From the NCBI GenBank assembly GCA_012270995.1, contig JAAXHG010000060.1:1-64000 (forward strand): a stretch of 64,000 nt of DNA, read 5' to 3'. The notes under the pieces were generated by a model that worked only from the letters and a program-made list of their open reading frames with translations, did not search any database and was not told where the DNA came from. Below are positions 1 to 7,254 of this stretch, in pieces. The stretch's first letter is position 1. The number at the start of each line of letters is the position of its first letter. The translations under genes and the position numbers were made by a program. This DNA comes from Vicinamibacteraceae bacterium. GTDB taxonomy: Bacteria > Acidobacteriota > Thermoanaerobaculia > Multivoradales > Multivoraceae.

Positions 1-21
1 GTCCAAACAACCGGGACCACC

Positions 22-177
22 TCAAGGCCGCTTAGCATCAATCACAACACGGAGCCGCCAGCCACGAACTTCAACAGCGAACGGGACATTCCCCAGAAGA
101 GCCTTGTCCTCTTCCTTGATCTGAAGTCCCTGCGCCGGCTCCCACATGAACGCAAGCTTACGAACCACTTGCAGCAT
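22..177 (-). CDS. small hypothetical protein, 51 aa
   Basis: A short frame reads from ATG at 177 to TGA at 22. Its N-terminus is MLQVVRKLAFMWEP and it ends IDAKRP. An in-frame stop lies five codons upstream of the ATG, so the frame is not the tail of a longer gene. Composition is mixed acidic and basic with several hydrophobic residues, more protein-like than the Arg-rich shadow frames nearby. No family is recognised and no clear Shine-Dalgarno sequence is visible. It ends about 20 bases from the window edge, so its downstream partner, if any, cannot be seen. It could be spurious. Confidence 0.3.
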   Translation of the reverse strand: MLQVVRKLAFMWEPAQGLQIKEEDKALLGNVPFAVEVRGWRLRVVIDAKRP

Positions 178-207
178 TGCCAATCCATGTCAGAGACAGG
201 ACACTAG

Positions 208-1599
208 CTAGCGGCGGATCTGAGCGAGCCGCCTGCGGAGTCCGGCCGCTTCCGGGCTGCCCGCTTCCTCGGCCAGGTCGAGCGCCTTCTCGAACTGCTC
301 GGCGGCGGTTTCCGGCAGGCCGCTGCTGGCCATCGCTTCGCCGACGTTCGTGAGCAACCGGATCAGGCCTTCACGGGTGGGGGGGGCCTGAGGCCGCTCC
401 TGGTAGGCGCGGTCGAGGACCTCGACCGTGCGGACGACGTCGCCCCGCTCCGCGCTGACCAGGGCGACGAGCAGCATCATGCTGACGTTGCCGGCGTCGA
501 GTCGCAGGGCCTCTTCGGCCATGGTGAGCGCGCCGCTCAGGTCGCCGGTCTGGAAGAGTGCCCGCGCCAGAAAGGGCGCGACGCCTTCGAGCTCCGGGTG
601 CAGTTCGTACGCGCGGCGCGCGGCGTTGAGCGAACCCGCTGGATCGCCCGAGGCGGCGAGCACCTCGGCGAGCGCGAAGTGGAGTTCGGGCCTCGAGGCG
701 TCGACCCCGATGCCCGCTCGCAGCTCGCGCTGGGCGAGGCCGAGTTCGCCGTGGACGCGGTGAGCGTTGGCGCGCCGCAGGTAGCTGCGGGCGTCGAGCG
801 CCAGGTCGTGGACGCTCGAACGGACCGGATCGTTCCGGTAGTTGATTCGTCCCAGCGAGCGCGCGGCGTCGGCGACCTGCTGGCCGCGCTCGCGGTCTCC
901 GGCTCGCGCGTACGCCTGGGCAAGGGTGACCGCGAAGGAACGGTTCTCGGCTGCGAGTTCGCGGGCTCGGGACAAATGCCGAACGGCCGCGTCCGCGTCG
1001 CCGGTGGCGAGGGCGAGACGGCCCAGCCCCGCGTGGGCGTGGGCGTTGTCCGGGTCGAGCCGGACCGCTTGCGCGTACTCCTGGTTGGAGGCGTCGAACT
1101 GCCCCGAGCGTTCGAGCGCTTCGGCCAGGCGGACACGGGCGGGCGCGTAGTCCGGGTCGAGGGCGAGGGCCGCACGATAGAGAGGGAGGCTGTCGGCGGC
1201 CGAGCGCTCGTCGACGAGGGCGGCGAGCAGGTAGGGCCAGCGGAACGTCCGGGGCGAGAGTTCGTGCGCCTGGCGGTAGGCGGCGATTGCTTCGCCGGTG
1301 AAGGTGTGTGCCTCGAGCGCCATCCCGTAGCGACCCCAGGCCTCGCCGTTCTCGGGGTCGGCGCGGAGGTCGGCCTGGAGGGAGGCGAGACGCTGCCGGA
1401 CGGCGGGTTCGGCGCCGTCGAGTTGGGGCTCGGGGATCTCCTGAGCGGGAAGGGTGGCAGTTGCGATGAGGAGAAGTGCTGCGAACCTGAGGCGCGGAAA
1501 CCGGCGCTCGCACGCGCCGGATGCGGACCATGGGGTGCGCGCACCAAGAGAACGAGCGTTGCCTTGCTGAAGGTCTCTACGCAATCGTTCGTCCCTCAA
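208..1599 (-). CDS. secreted TPR-repeat protein
   Basis: 463 aa. After an Arg-rich start there is a hydrophobic stretch (about residues 37-51, ending LPAQE) that looks like a signal peptide, so export is likely. The rest is a run of tetratricopeptide helices with the spaced G/A/Y/P pattern, for example around WGRYGMALE, ALALDPDYAPA and AVRLDPDNAHA, which should fold into a protein-binding superhelix. The start ATG overlaps the stop of the upstream CRTAC1 gene as ATGA, indicating translational coupling. CRTAC1-like FG-GAP proteins and TPR proteins are often paired in Acidobacteriota-type genomes, so the two probably act together at the cell envelope. The substrate is unknown. Confidence 0.82.
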   Translation of the reverse strand: MRDERLRRDLQQGNARSLGARTPWSASGACERRFPRLRFAALLLIATATLPAQEIPEPQLDGAEPAVRQRLASLQADLRADPENGEAWGRYGMALEAHTFTGEAIAAYRQAHELSPRTFRWPYLLAALVDERSAADSLPLYRAALALDPDYAPARVRLAEALERSGQFDASNQEYAQAVRLDPDNAHAHAGLGRLALATGDADAAVRHLSRARELAAENRSFAVTLAQAYARAGDRERGQQVADAARSLGRINYRNDPVRSSVHDLALDARSYLRRANAHRVHGELGLAQRELRAGIGVDASRPELHFALAEVLAASGDPAGSLNAARRAYELHPELEGVAPFLARALFQTGDLSGALTMAEEALRLDAGNVSMMLLVALVSAERGDVVRTVEVLDRAYQERPQAPPTREGLIRLLTNVGEAMASSGLPETAAEQFEKALDLAEEAGSPEAAGLRRRLAQIRR

Positions 1600-3380
1600 G
1601 GGGCCTGCCCTTGGCCTCGGACGAGTTCGACGACCTGGTTGGCGGCGACGCCGTCGAACGTCTCGATCAGGCCGTCGGGCCAGACGACGTCGAAGCCGTC
1701 CGTGGCGCCGGCCGTGCCGAGCCCCAGGTGAAGGGTTGCCGGTCCGGCGGAGAGATAGCTGCCGGATGGCAGCGCGTGGAGGAGGCGCGGTCCGCTCGCG
1801 GTATGGACCGTGATCCTCGTGCCGATCGCTTCGCGGTCCTGTCGTGGGTCGATGACGCGGATCCGGAGCCAGTTCGCGGTAGCTGCGCGGTCGGCCGGTG
1901 CCTCCGGGTCGATCGTCAGGTTCCGGAGTATCTGCGGCGGTCCGTCCAGGTTCGCGATCACAAGGTCGAGGTCGCCGTCCCGGTCGAGGTCGGCGGGAAC
2001 GAGTGCCCGGCTGAGGCCGAGTTCGGTCCAGGGCGATGCCGAGGAGGCGTCGAGGAACCGGCCGTCCTCGTTGACCAGGAACAGGTTGGGTTCGACATAG
2101 TCGGACCAGAATCCGGGGGGGCCGCCCGGGCTCCCAGGCGTGGAAGGGCCGGTCGCGTTCTTAACCGGCGCCAGGGCGGACGGCCGCCGCTTGACCGCGC
2201 CGTTGGCGACCGCGAGGTCGAGATCACCGTCGTTGTCGGCGTCGAAGAAGGCGGTGCCGAAACCGGTCAGGTCGAGGCTCGCCGCGCCGAGCTCGGTTTC
2301 GATCGTCGCGTCCTCGAAGCCGGGCAGGAGGAGGTTCCGGTAGTACGTGTTGGTTTCGGTGATCAGGTGGGTGACGAACAGGTCGAGGTCCAGGTCGAGG
2401 TCGGCGTCGCCCGTGGCGATGCCCATTCCCGCCTCGCTGTTGCCCCAACGGTTGAACGCGGAGCCCTGCAGGACGCCGTCGTCGGTGAAGCGGCCGCCAC
2501 GCTGGTGGATCCAGAGGTTGTTCGGGTCGGCGTCGTTGGCGACGTAGATGTCGGCCTCGCCGTCGTGGTCGAAGTCGGCGGCGACGACGCCGAGCCCGGC
2601 GTCGGTGACTGCCGTGATCCCGGCGGCGGCGCTCACGTCCTCGAACCCCCGCCCGCCCAGGTTATGCAGCAGCACGTCGCTCACCCCCTCGAACTCGGTC
2701 GGCCCGCAGAAGTCGCGCCGGCCGCCGTGCTGGGAGCAGACCCGCTCGGGATCGAAGACGACGTAGCGGGCGACGTAGACATCGAGGTAGCCGTCCCGGT
2801 CGTAGTCCAGCAACGCGGCCGAGGAGGACCAGCCCGGCGTGGCGGCGCCCCAGGCAGCACTCCGGTCGGCGAAGACGCCGTTGCCGTCGTTCAGCAGCAA
2901 CCGATCGGGACCGACGCGGGTGACGTAGAGGTCGATGTCGCCGTCGTTGTCCAGGTCGCCGGCGGCCGCGCCCATGCCCATGCCGTCTCCCTCGAGGCCG
3001 GTGATGGCGGTGGCGTCAGTGAAGCGGCCATCGTCTTGCTGGAAGTAGAACCGGTTGCCGCCGGCTGCCGGCGCGATGAAGTACAGATCGAGGTCGCCGT
3101 CGCCGTCAGCGTCGAACACGGCGACGCCGCCGCCCATCACGGCGGGCATCGGATACGTCGAGTCCGTGCCGCTCGGCAGGATGAAGTCGATTCCGAGATC
3201 GGCGGTCACGTCGACGAAACGGACGATCGGAGTGTCGGCCGCGTCGGGTTCGACGATGGCGGCTGTCTGTCCCCGTTCGGCGTCGGGGGGCGACGAGCAA
3301 CCGGTCGCCAGGACGCCGAAGAGCCCGAAGCACAGCCAACTTCGGCGAGCGCGCGAACCCTGACCCGATGCCCGCATCAC
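1596..3380 (-). CDS. CRTAC1-family lipoprotein (FG-GAP/VCBS repeats, ASPIC/UnbV domain)
   Basis: 594 aa. The N-terminus has a basic region, a hydrophobic core and a lipobox LATGC (Cys about residue 28), so it should be an outer-membrane-anchored lipoprotein. From about residue 85 to 480 there are repeated calcium-binding loops of the FG-GAP/VCBS type (DADGDGDLD, DLDNDGDID, DYDRDGYLD, DADNDGDLD, DLDRDGDLD), which predict a beta-propeller. The last 90 residues (NWLRIRV ... GTRI ... YLSAGP ... HLGLG ... WPDG) match the ASPIC/UnbV domain. The TPR gene follows with a 4-base overlap. Known homologues are extracellular and Ca-binding; the biochemical role is not established. Family assignment is firm. 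Confidence 0.9.
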   Translation of the reverse strand: MMRASGQGSRARRSWLCFGLFGVLATGCSSPPDAERGQTAAIVEPDAADTPIVRFVDVTADLGIDFILPSGTDSTYPMPAVMGGGVAVFDADGDGDLDLYFIAPAAGGNRFYFQQDDGRFTDATAITGLEGDGMGMGAAAGDLDNDGDIDLYVTRVGPDRLLLNDGNGVFADRSAAWGAATPGWSSSAALLDYDRDGYLDVYVARYVVFDPERVCSQHGGRRDFCGPTEFEGVSDVLLHNLGGRGFEDVSAAAGITAVTDAGLGVVAADFDHDGEADIYVANDADPNNLWIHQRGGRFTDDGVLQGSAFNRWGNSEAGMGIATGDADLDLDLDLFVTHLITETNTYYRNLLLPGFEDATIETELGAASLDLTGFGTAFFDADNDGDLDLAVANGAVKRRPSALAPVKNATGPSTPGSPGGPPGFWSDYVEPNLFLVNEDGRFLDASSASPWTELGLSRALVPADLDRDGDLDLVIANLDGPPQILRNLTIDPEAPADRAATANWLRIRVIDPRQDREAIGTRITVHTASGPRLLHALPSGSYLSAGPATLHLGLGTAGATDGFDVVWPDGLIETFDGVAANQVVELVRGQGQAP

Positions 3381-3455
3381 CCGATTCTGTCTCAGTGCGG
3401 GCGTCGCGTTGTGTCCTCGACGGCCGCCGTCAGGCGGCGTGAGGGAAGCCGTCTT

Positions 3456-3866
3456 CTACTGCCAGGCTCCCTGGATGCCGCCGACGATGGCGAAGCCGAT
3501 CGTCAGGTGCGCGGCGTTGATCAGCCACAGCTTGAGCGACCGCTGCTCGTGCAGGTAGTTGACGCCCATCATCACCGAGGCGATGCCGAGGCCCAGGAGC
3601 AGTCCGACGTGGATCCCGACCATGTAGCCCTCGCCCATGTCCATCAGCAGCATGCCGACCACGATGGCGGCGATCAACTCGAGCACCAGGGTTCCGCCCA
3701 TGGTCCGGACCATGTTCACCTCGGGCGGGTTCTCCATGTCGATCCCCTGCTCGGCGGCCCACGCCTTGCCGAAGAGGACGGAGTACCACAGCGCGCCGAA
3801 GGCGTAGAAGGCGACGGCGGACACCACCACGGCGAGCCAGTTCAGGTCGGCGAGATGCATGTGCAC
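3456..3866 (-). CDS. DUF1761 family membrane protein
   Basis: 136 aa with four predicted membrane helices (about residues 8-28, 58-78, 82-100, 112-132). The N-terminal helix has the DUF1761 signature pattern AFGALWYS followed by LFGKAW. An AGGAG ribosome site sits just upstream of ATG 3866. It is transcribed alone between the CRTAC1 pair and the 156-aa unknown gene. DUF1761 proteins are small inner-membrane proteins of unknown function. Confidence 0.82.
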   Translation of the reverse strand: MHMHLADLNWLAVVVSAVAFYAFGALWYSVLFGKAWAAEQGIDMENPPEVNMVRTMGGTLVLELIAAIVVGMLLMDMGEGYMVGIHVGLLLGLGIASVMMGVNYLHEQRSLKLWLINAAHLTIGFAIVGGIQGAWQ

Positions 3867-3938
3867 ACTCCTTTCTGCAGTTAGCGGTAGCCAACCAGTG
3901 TAGCGCCTGGCTGGGACGGGGGCGCGGCCCGGAGACCG

Positions 3939-4409
3939 TCATTCTTCCCGGGCGCCGAAGTGCTCGATCATGTAGGCGTCGTAGGGGCCCGCGAGAAAGT
4001 CGAGGAAGATCTCGTTGACCAGCTTGACCGCCCTGGTGGCGGTGTACTCCCAGTCGCCGTCCATGCAGCGCACCTCGATCGACATCTTCCCGTTTCGATT
4101 CCGGCACCGGGCTTTCATCTTTGCTGTGTCCATCCGACGATGGGCCGGCAGGGCGGGACTCCGACGTCCGGCGACGAACTCACGAACCGCCCGGTCCATT
4201 GCCGACGGATATGGAATCCCGGGCAGCAGATCGACGAAGACCAGCAGCCCCGTCTTCCGCTTGAAGCGCAAACGGTGCTGCTCCGGGGCATGCCACAGGA
4301 ACCGGCACACCAAGCCCCCGTCACGGTCCACCCTTGCTCCGAAACCAGTGAAGATCCCTCGGTCCGCGTACTTCTGCAGACAGGAGAGGACGATCTCGCG
4401 GGGAGTCAT
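3939..4409 (-). CDS. conserved hypothetical protein, 156 aa
   Basis: I choose the internal ATG at 4409 (MTPREIVLSCLQKYADRG) because the upstream extension of the frame to 4487 is low-complexity and Pro/Arg-rich. The protein is basic in the middle and ends with a helix-like segment (AVKLVNEIFLDFL) and YMIEHFGAREE. It has no signal peptide and no membrane segment. It looks like one of the small cytosolic conserved hypothetical proteins of Acidobacteriota, but I cannot name a domain. The 217 bases between it and the next gene upstream (4410-4626) show no coding signal. Confidence 0.6.
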   Translation of the reverse strand: MTPREIVLSCLQKYADRGIFTGFGARVDRDGGLVCRFLWHAPEQHRLRFKRKTGLLVFVDLLPGIPYPSAMDRAVREFVAGRRSPALPAHRRMDTAKMKARCRNRNGKMSIEVRCMDGDWEYTATRAVKLVNEIFLDFLAGPYDAYMIEHFGAREE

Positions 4410-4626
4410 CTCAAGGCCCCGCTGCGTCCAGCCTGGGTCGGGTCCGGAGGGGAGGGCCCCAGCGGGCTGTCGGCAAGCGACGGGCAAGAACCGCTCATGA
4501 ACCGATGTCCAGCCGGAGCGCAGCCGACCGCAGCGAACGCTCCCCCTTCACGAACCAGACAAGCGTGAGCGACCGCAGGGACACTCCCCTCCGGACCCGA
4601 CACCGGCGGATGCCGTTCGATGCCGC

Positions 4627-6669
4627 TCAGTGGTAGTAGGCCATGCAGCCGGGCTCGACCTTGCGGGGCAGGCCGGGCGGGTACTCGTTGGTCCAGAACT
4701 CCTTGATCGCCTGGCAGTTGATCAGCGTCGAGACGCCGTCGTTGGCGGCCATCTCGTAGCTTCTCGGCAGGGCCTCCCGGAGTTCCTCCGGGGACGTGAC
4801 GTATTCGCCGCGGGCGCCGAGGCCTTCCGCGATCTTGTCGTAGCGCAGGTTCTCCTGGAACAGGTACATGTGCATCGAGCGGGTGGCGCGGCGCGCCGAG
4901 CCGAACACGCCCCAGGCGTTGTTGTTGTAGACCAGCATGACCGCCGGGATCCGGTACTTGGCCAGCGTCTCGAACTCCATGCCGGAATAGGCGATGCCGC
5001 CGTCGCCCGTGATCCCGAACACGGGCGCGCCGCGGTACGGCTCCTGGGGGCCGACGCCGTTCATCACCGCGGCGCCGGCGCCGACGGTGTAACCGACGTC
5101 GGGTCCGATCGCGCCGTACTGGTAGGCGCCGTTCAGGATCTGGCCGGGACGGTGCGCGCGCAGCCAGCGCCGGGTGTAGCGGGCGATGCCGTAGCCGCCC
5201 GAGACCACTGTCGTCTGCTCCCGCGGCAGCTCGCCGGCGTAGAGGAAGTTCGAGAGCTCCTGCGCGATGACGGCTGGATGGATCGTGTCGGTGGCGGCGC
5301 TGTGCTTGAGACCGAGTTCGTACCACTCCGCGTTCTGCTTCTCGAACGCGTCGCGGGCGGCAGCCAGCTCGGCGCGCCAGGCGGGGCGCGACGCGGACGG
5401 CAGGGCTTCCGCGAGAGCCTCCAGGCCGCCGCGGGCGCTGGCGACCAGCCCGAGGTCGACCGGCAGGTTGCGGCCGATGTCCGCCGCGTCCGGATCGATG
5501 CGGATCACCTTCGCGTCCGGATCGAAGGCGACCTCGCCGACGTTCGGCATCGAGTACTGCCCGGCGAAGATGACGAGATCGGCCGAGAGGAGCGCATCAG
5601 GACCGGTGCTTGCCGACAGCGGATGGCTATCGGGGAAATGCCCGCGCATCGGCCCGGACTCGACGACCGCGATGTCGGCGCGTTCGGCGACGGTGCGCAG
5701 CACGTCCCAGGCCCGGTCGTAGAAGACACCGGTCGAGGCGACGATCATCGGCCGCTCGGAGCGCTGGATCATCTCCGCGGCCTTCGCCGTGTCGGCCTTG
5801 GACGGGTAGGGGTGGGACTCGGTGCGGTAGGTGCTCTTGTCGTGGTAGTAGAGCAGGTCGTCCGGTGCGTCGAACCGGGCTCGGGCGACCTCGCCGGTGA
5901 AGTCCAGGTGGACGGGTCGAGGCACGCCGGTCCGCAGGTGCCGGAAGGCGTAGGCGGCGTACTCGTAGACCCGGTTCGGGGTGATGAGGCGCTTGCCGTA
6001 CTTCTTCATCCCGACCGTCGTCGGCTGCTGGTAGCCGCGCTGGATGCCGCGTTCCGTGTCGTCGCCGCCGACGGTCATGTTGCTGGCGAGAACGAGGAGC
6101 GGGGTACGGGCGGCGTTGGCGGCGCCGATGTTCATGATCATGTTCGTGAAGCCCGGCCCCTCGGTGCCCGAGCAGGCCGCGGCCTCGCCGGTGACGCGGA
6201 CGAAGCCGTCGGCGGCGGCGCACATGCTGCCCTCGGTGCGCCCGCCGTAGGTGGGGATGCCCTCGGCGGCGATCGCGTTGATCACCTGGTAGTTGCCGGG
6301 GGCGCAGAAGAGCGCCTTGAGGCCCTCGTTGGCGCAGGCGCGGGCGAAGACCTAGGCGCCATTCATCGGGAACTCGGCCGGGTCGGGCGCTTCGTTGCGG
6401 GTGCGCGGGATCTCGTCGGGGATGTTGATCGGCCGGGCATCGCGATCGGCCGCGGCCGCCCGGGCCTGGTTCGCGAACAGGGCGGCCGCGCCGACGCCGG
6501 CGGCACCCGACGCGACGAAGCTGCGCCGGGAGAGGCCGGAGTCGGCGCTGGCGGCGGCTTCGGCGACCGGCTGCGCCCCAGGTGTCTGCGTCGCCCGGTC
6601 AGGGCTGGCAGGATCCGCGACCGGTTGCGCCGGAGAGGTCGTGCGGGACGGACGCTGGGGTCTGCTCAT
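4627..6669 (-). pseudogene. Tat-exported TPP-dependent enzyme with an in-frame TAG at codon 106
   Basis: One reading frame runs from ATG 6669 (AGGAGA ribosome site upstream) to 4627, but TAG at 6354-6352 interrupts it. Codons 1-105 give a long linker and a twin-arginine leader (SRRSFVASG, Arg 48-49, then AAALFANQARA), ending FPMNGA. In the same frame after the TAG comes [11 protein letters not shown], the usual start of the TPP Pyr domain. Glu146 in GGRTEGSM is the expected cofactor-activating Glu, and GDGG (about 555-558) followed by NNN (about 582-584) is the Mg-TPP site. The family resembles acetolactate synthase/pyruvate oxidase. The start overlaps the cytochrome c stop as ATGA. The downstream part alone could initiate at GTG 6285 but would lack the leader and the first Pyr strands. 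The TAG could be a GAG-to-TAG mutation, a sequencing error or a readthrough site. Substrate unknown. Confidence 0.82.
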
Positions 6670-7151
6670 GGTCGATTCTCCTCTCTGTCGTCTGCGGCGG
6701 GAGGCGAGGCCGGTTCCGGTTGGGCCGCCGGCCGGTACTCCTCGGGGCCGATGCTGCGCAGGTAGTGGACGAGGTCCCATACCTCCTCGTCGTCGAGCTC
6801 GGCCTCGAACGGCGGCATGTCGAGGCCGGCCCCGAACTTCGTGCTGCGGAAGAGTTCCCCGTCCGAGGTCCCGAACCGCCAGCGCTCGGGATCGGTCAGG
6901 TCGGTCGCCTCGAAGTCGATGTTCTCGAGCGCGCGGCCGTCGAAGCCGTGGCAGATCTGACAGTGCCGCAGGTAGTGCGTGCGGCCCCTCTTCTCGGCGG
7001 CCGGGGTGTATGGCGTCGGATTGACGGCCGCGACCGGCTGGCCGTCTGCCTGATCGGCGCTTGCGGACGGCTCCGACTGGCCGGCCGCCGCGGCGGCCAG
7101 ACCGAGCGAGAGCGACGTCGCAACGCGGAGCGCTCGTGTGGCAACTGTCAT
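6666..7151 (-). CDS. periplasmic c-type cytochrome coupled to the TPP enzyme
   Basis: 161 aa with a Sec-type leader (residues 1-24, ending AAAAAGQS). A single heme motif CQICH is at 64-68 and a likely axial methionine at 112 (LDMPPFE). The C-terminal helix (EEVWDLVHYLRSIGPEEYRP) is typical of class I cytochromes c. The last 25 residues are Pro/Ala/Glu-rich. The stop overlaps the ATG of the Tat-exported TPP enzyme, so both are made together and sent to the periplasm. This suggests the cytochrome accepts electrons from the TPP enzyme. That partnership is inferred from gene order only. Confidence 0.87.
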   Translation of the reverse strand: MTVATRALRVATSLSLGLAAAAAGQSEPSASADQADGQPVAAVNPTPYTPAAEKRGRTHYLRHCQICHGFDGRALENIDFEATDLTDPERWRFGTSDGELFRSTKFGAGLDMPPFEAELDDEEVWDLVHYLRSIGPEEYRPAAQPEPASPPAADDREENRP

Positions 7152-7254
7152 CGGGATGGCCCCGACAGTCTAACCGTGCCGGCCTTCGGCGCGGCAGACG
7201 TCCGGAAGCCGGCGACGAGCCCGGCGTACCCGGTTTCTGCCGCGACGGCTTCGG

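Noticed and set aside
1521-3884. 787-codon open frame on the plus strand opposite the CRTAC1 and TPR genes
   Set aside because: Val/Asp/Gly/Arg-rich composition from antisense reading of the Ca-binding repeats; the minus-strand genes have real domains, leader peptides and coupled starts. High GC makes stops rare in shadow frames.
4410-4626. Fifth copy of the intergenic palindromic repeat near 4.5 kb
   Set aside because: Some short blocks (GCAGCGAACGCTCCC) look similar, but the CATGTTTGG core and the paired arms are missing.
4630-6765. 711-codon frame on the plus strand
   Set aside because: Antisense shadow of the TPP enzyme; low-complexity V/G/A/R composition and no domain. The minus strand carries the TPP motifs and a ribosome site.
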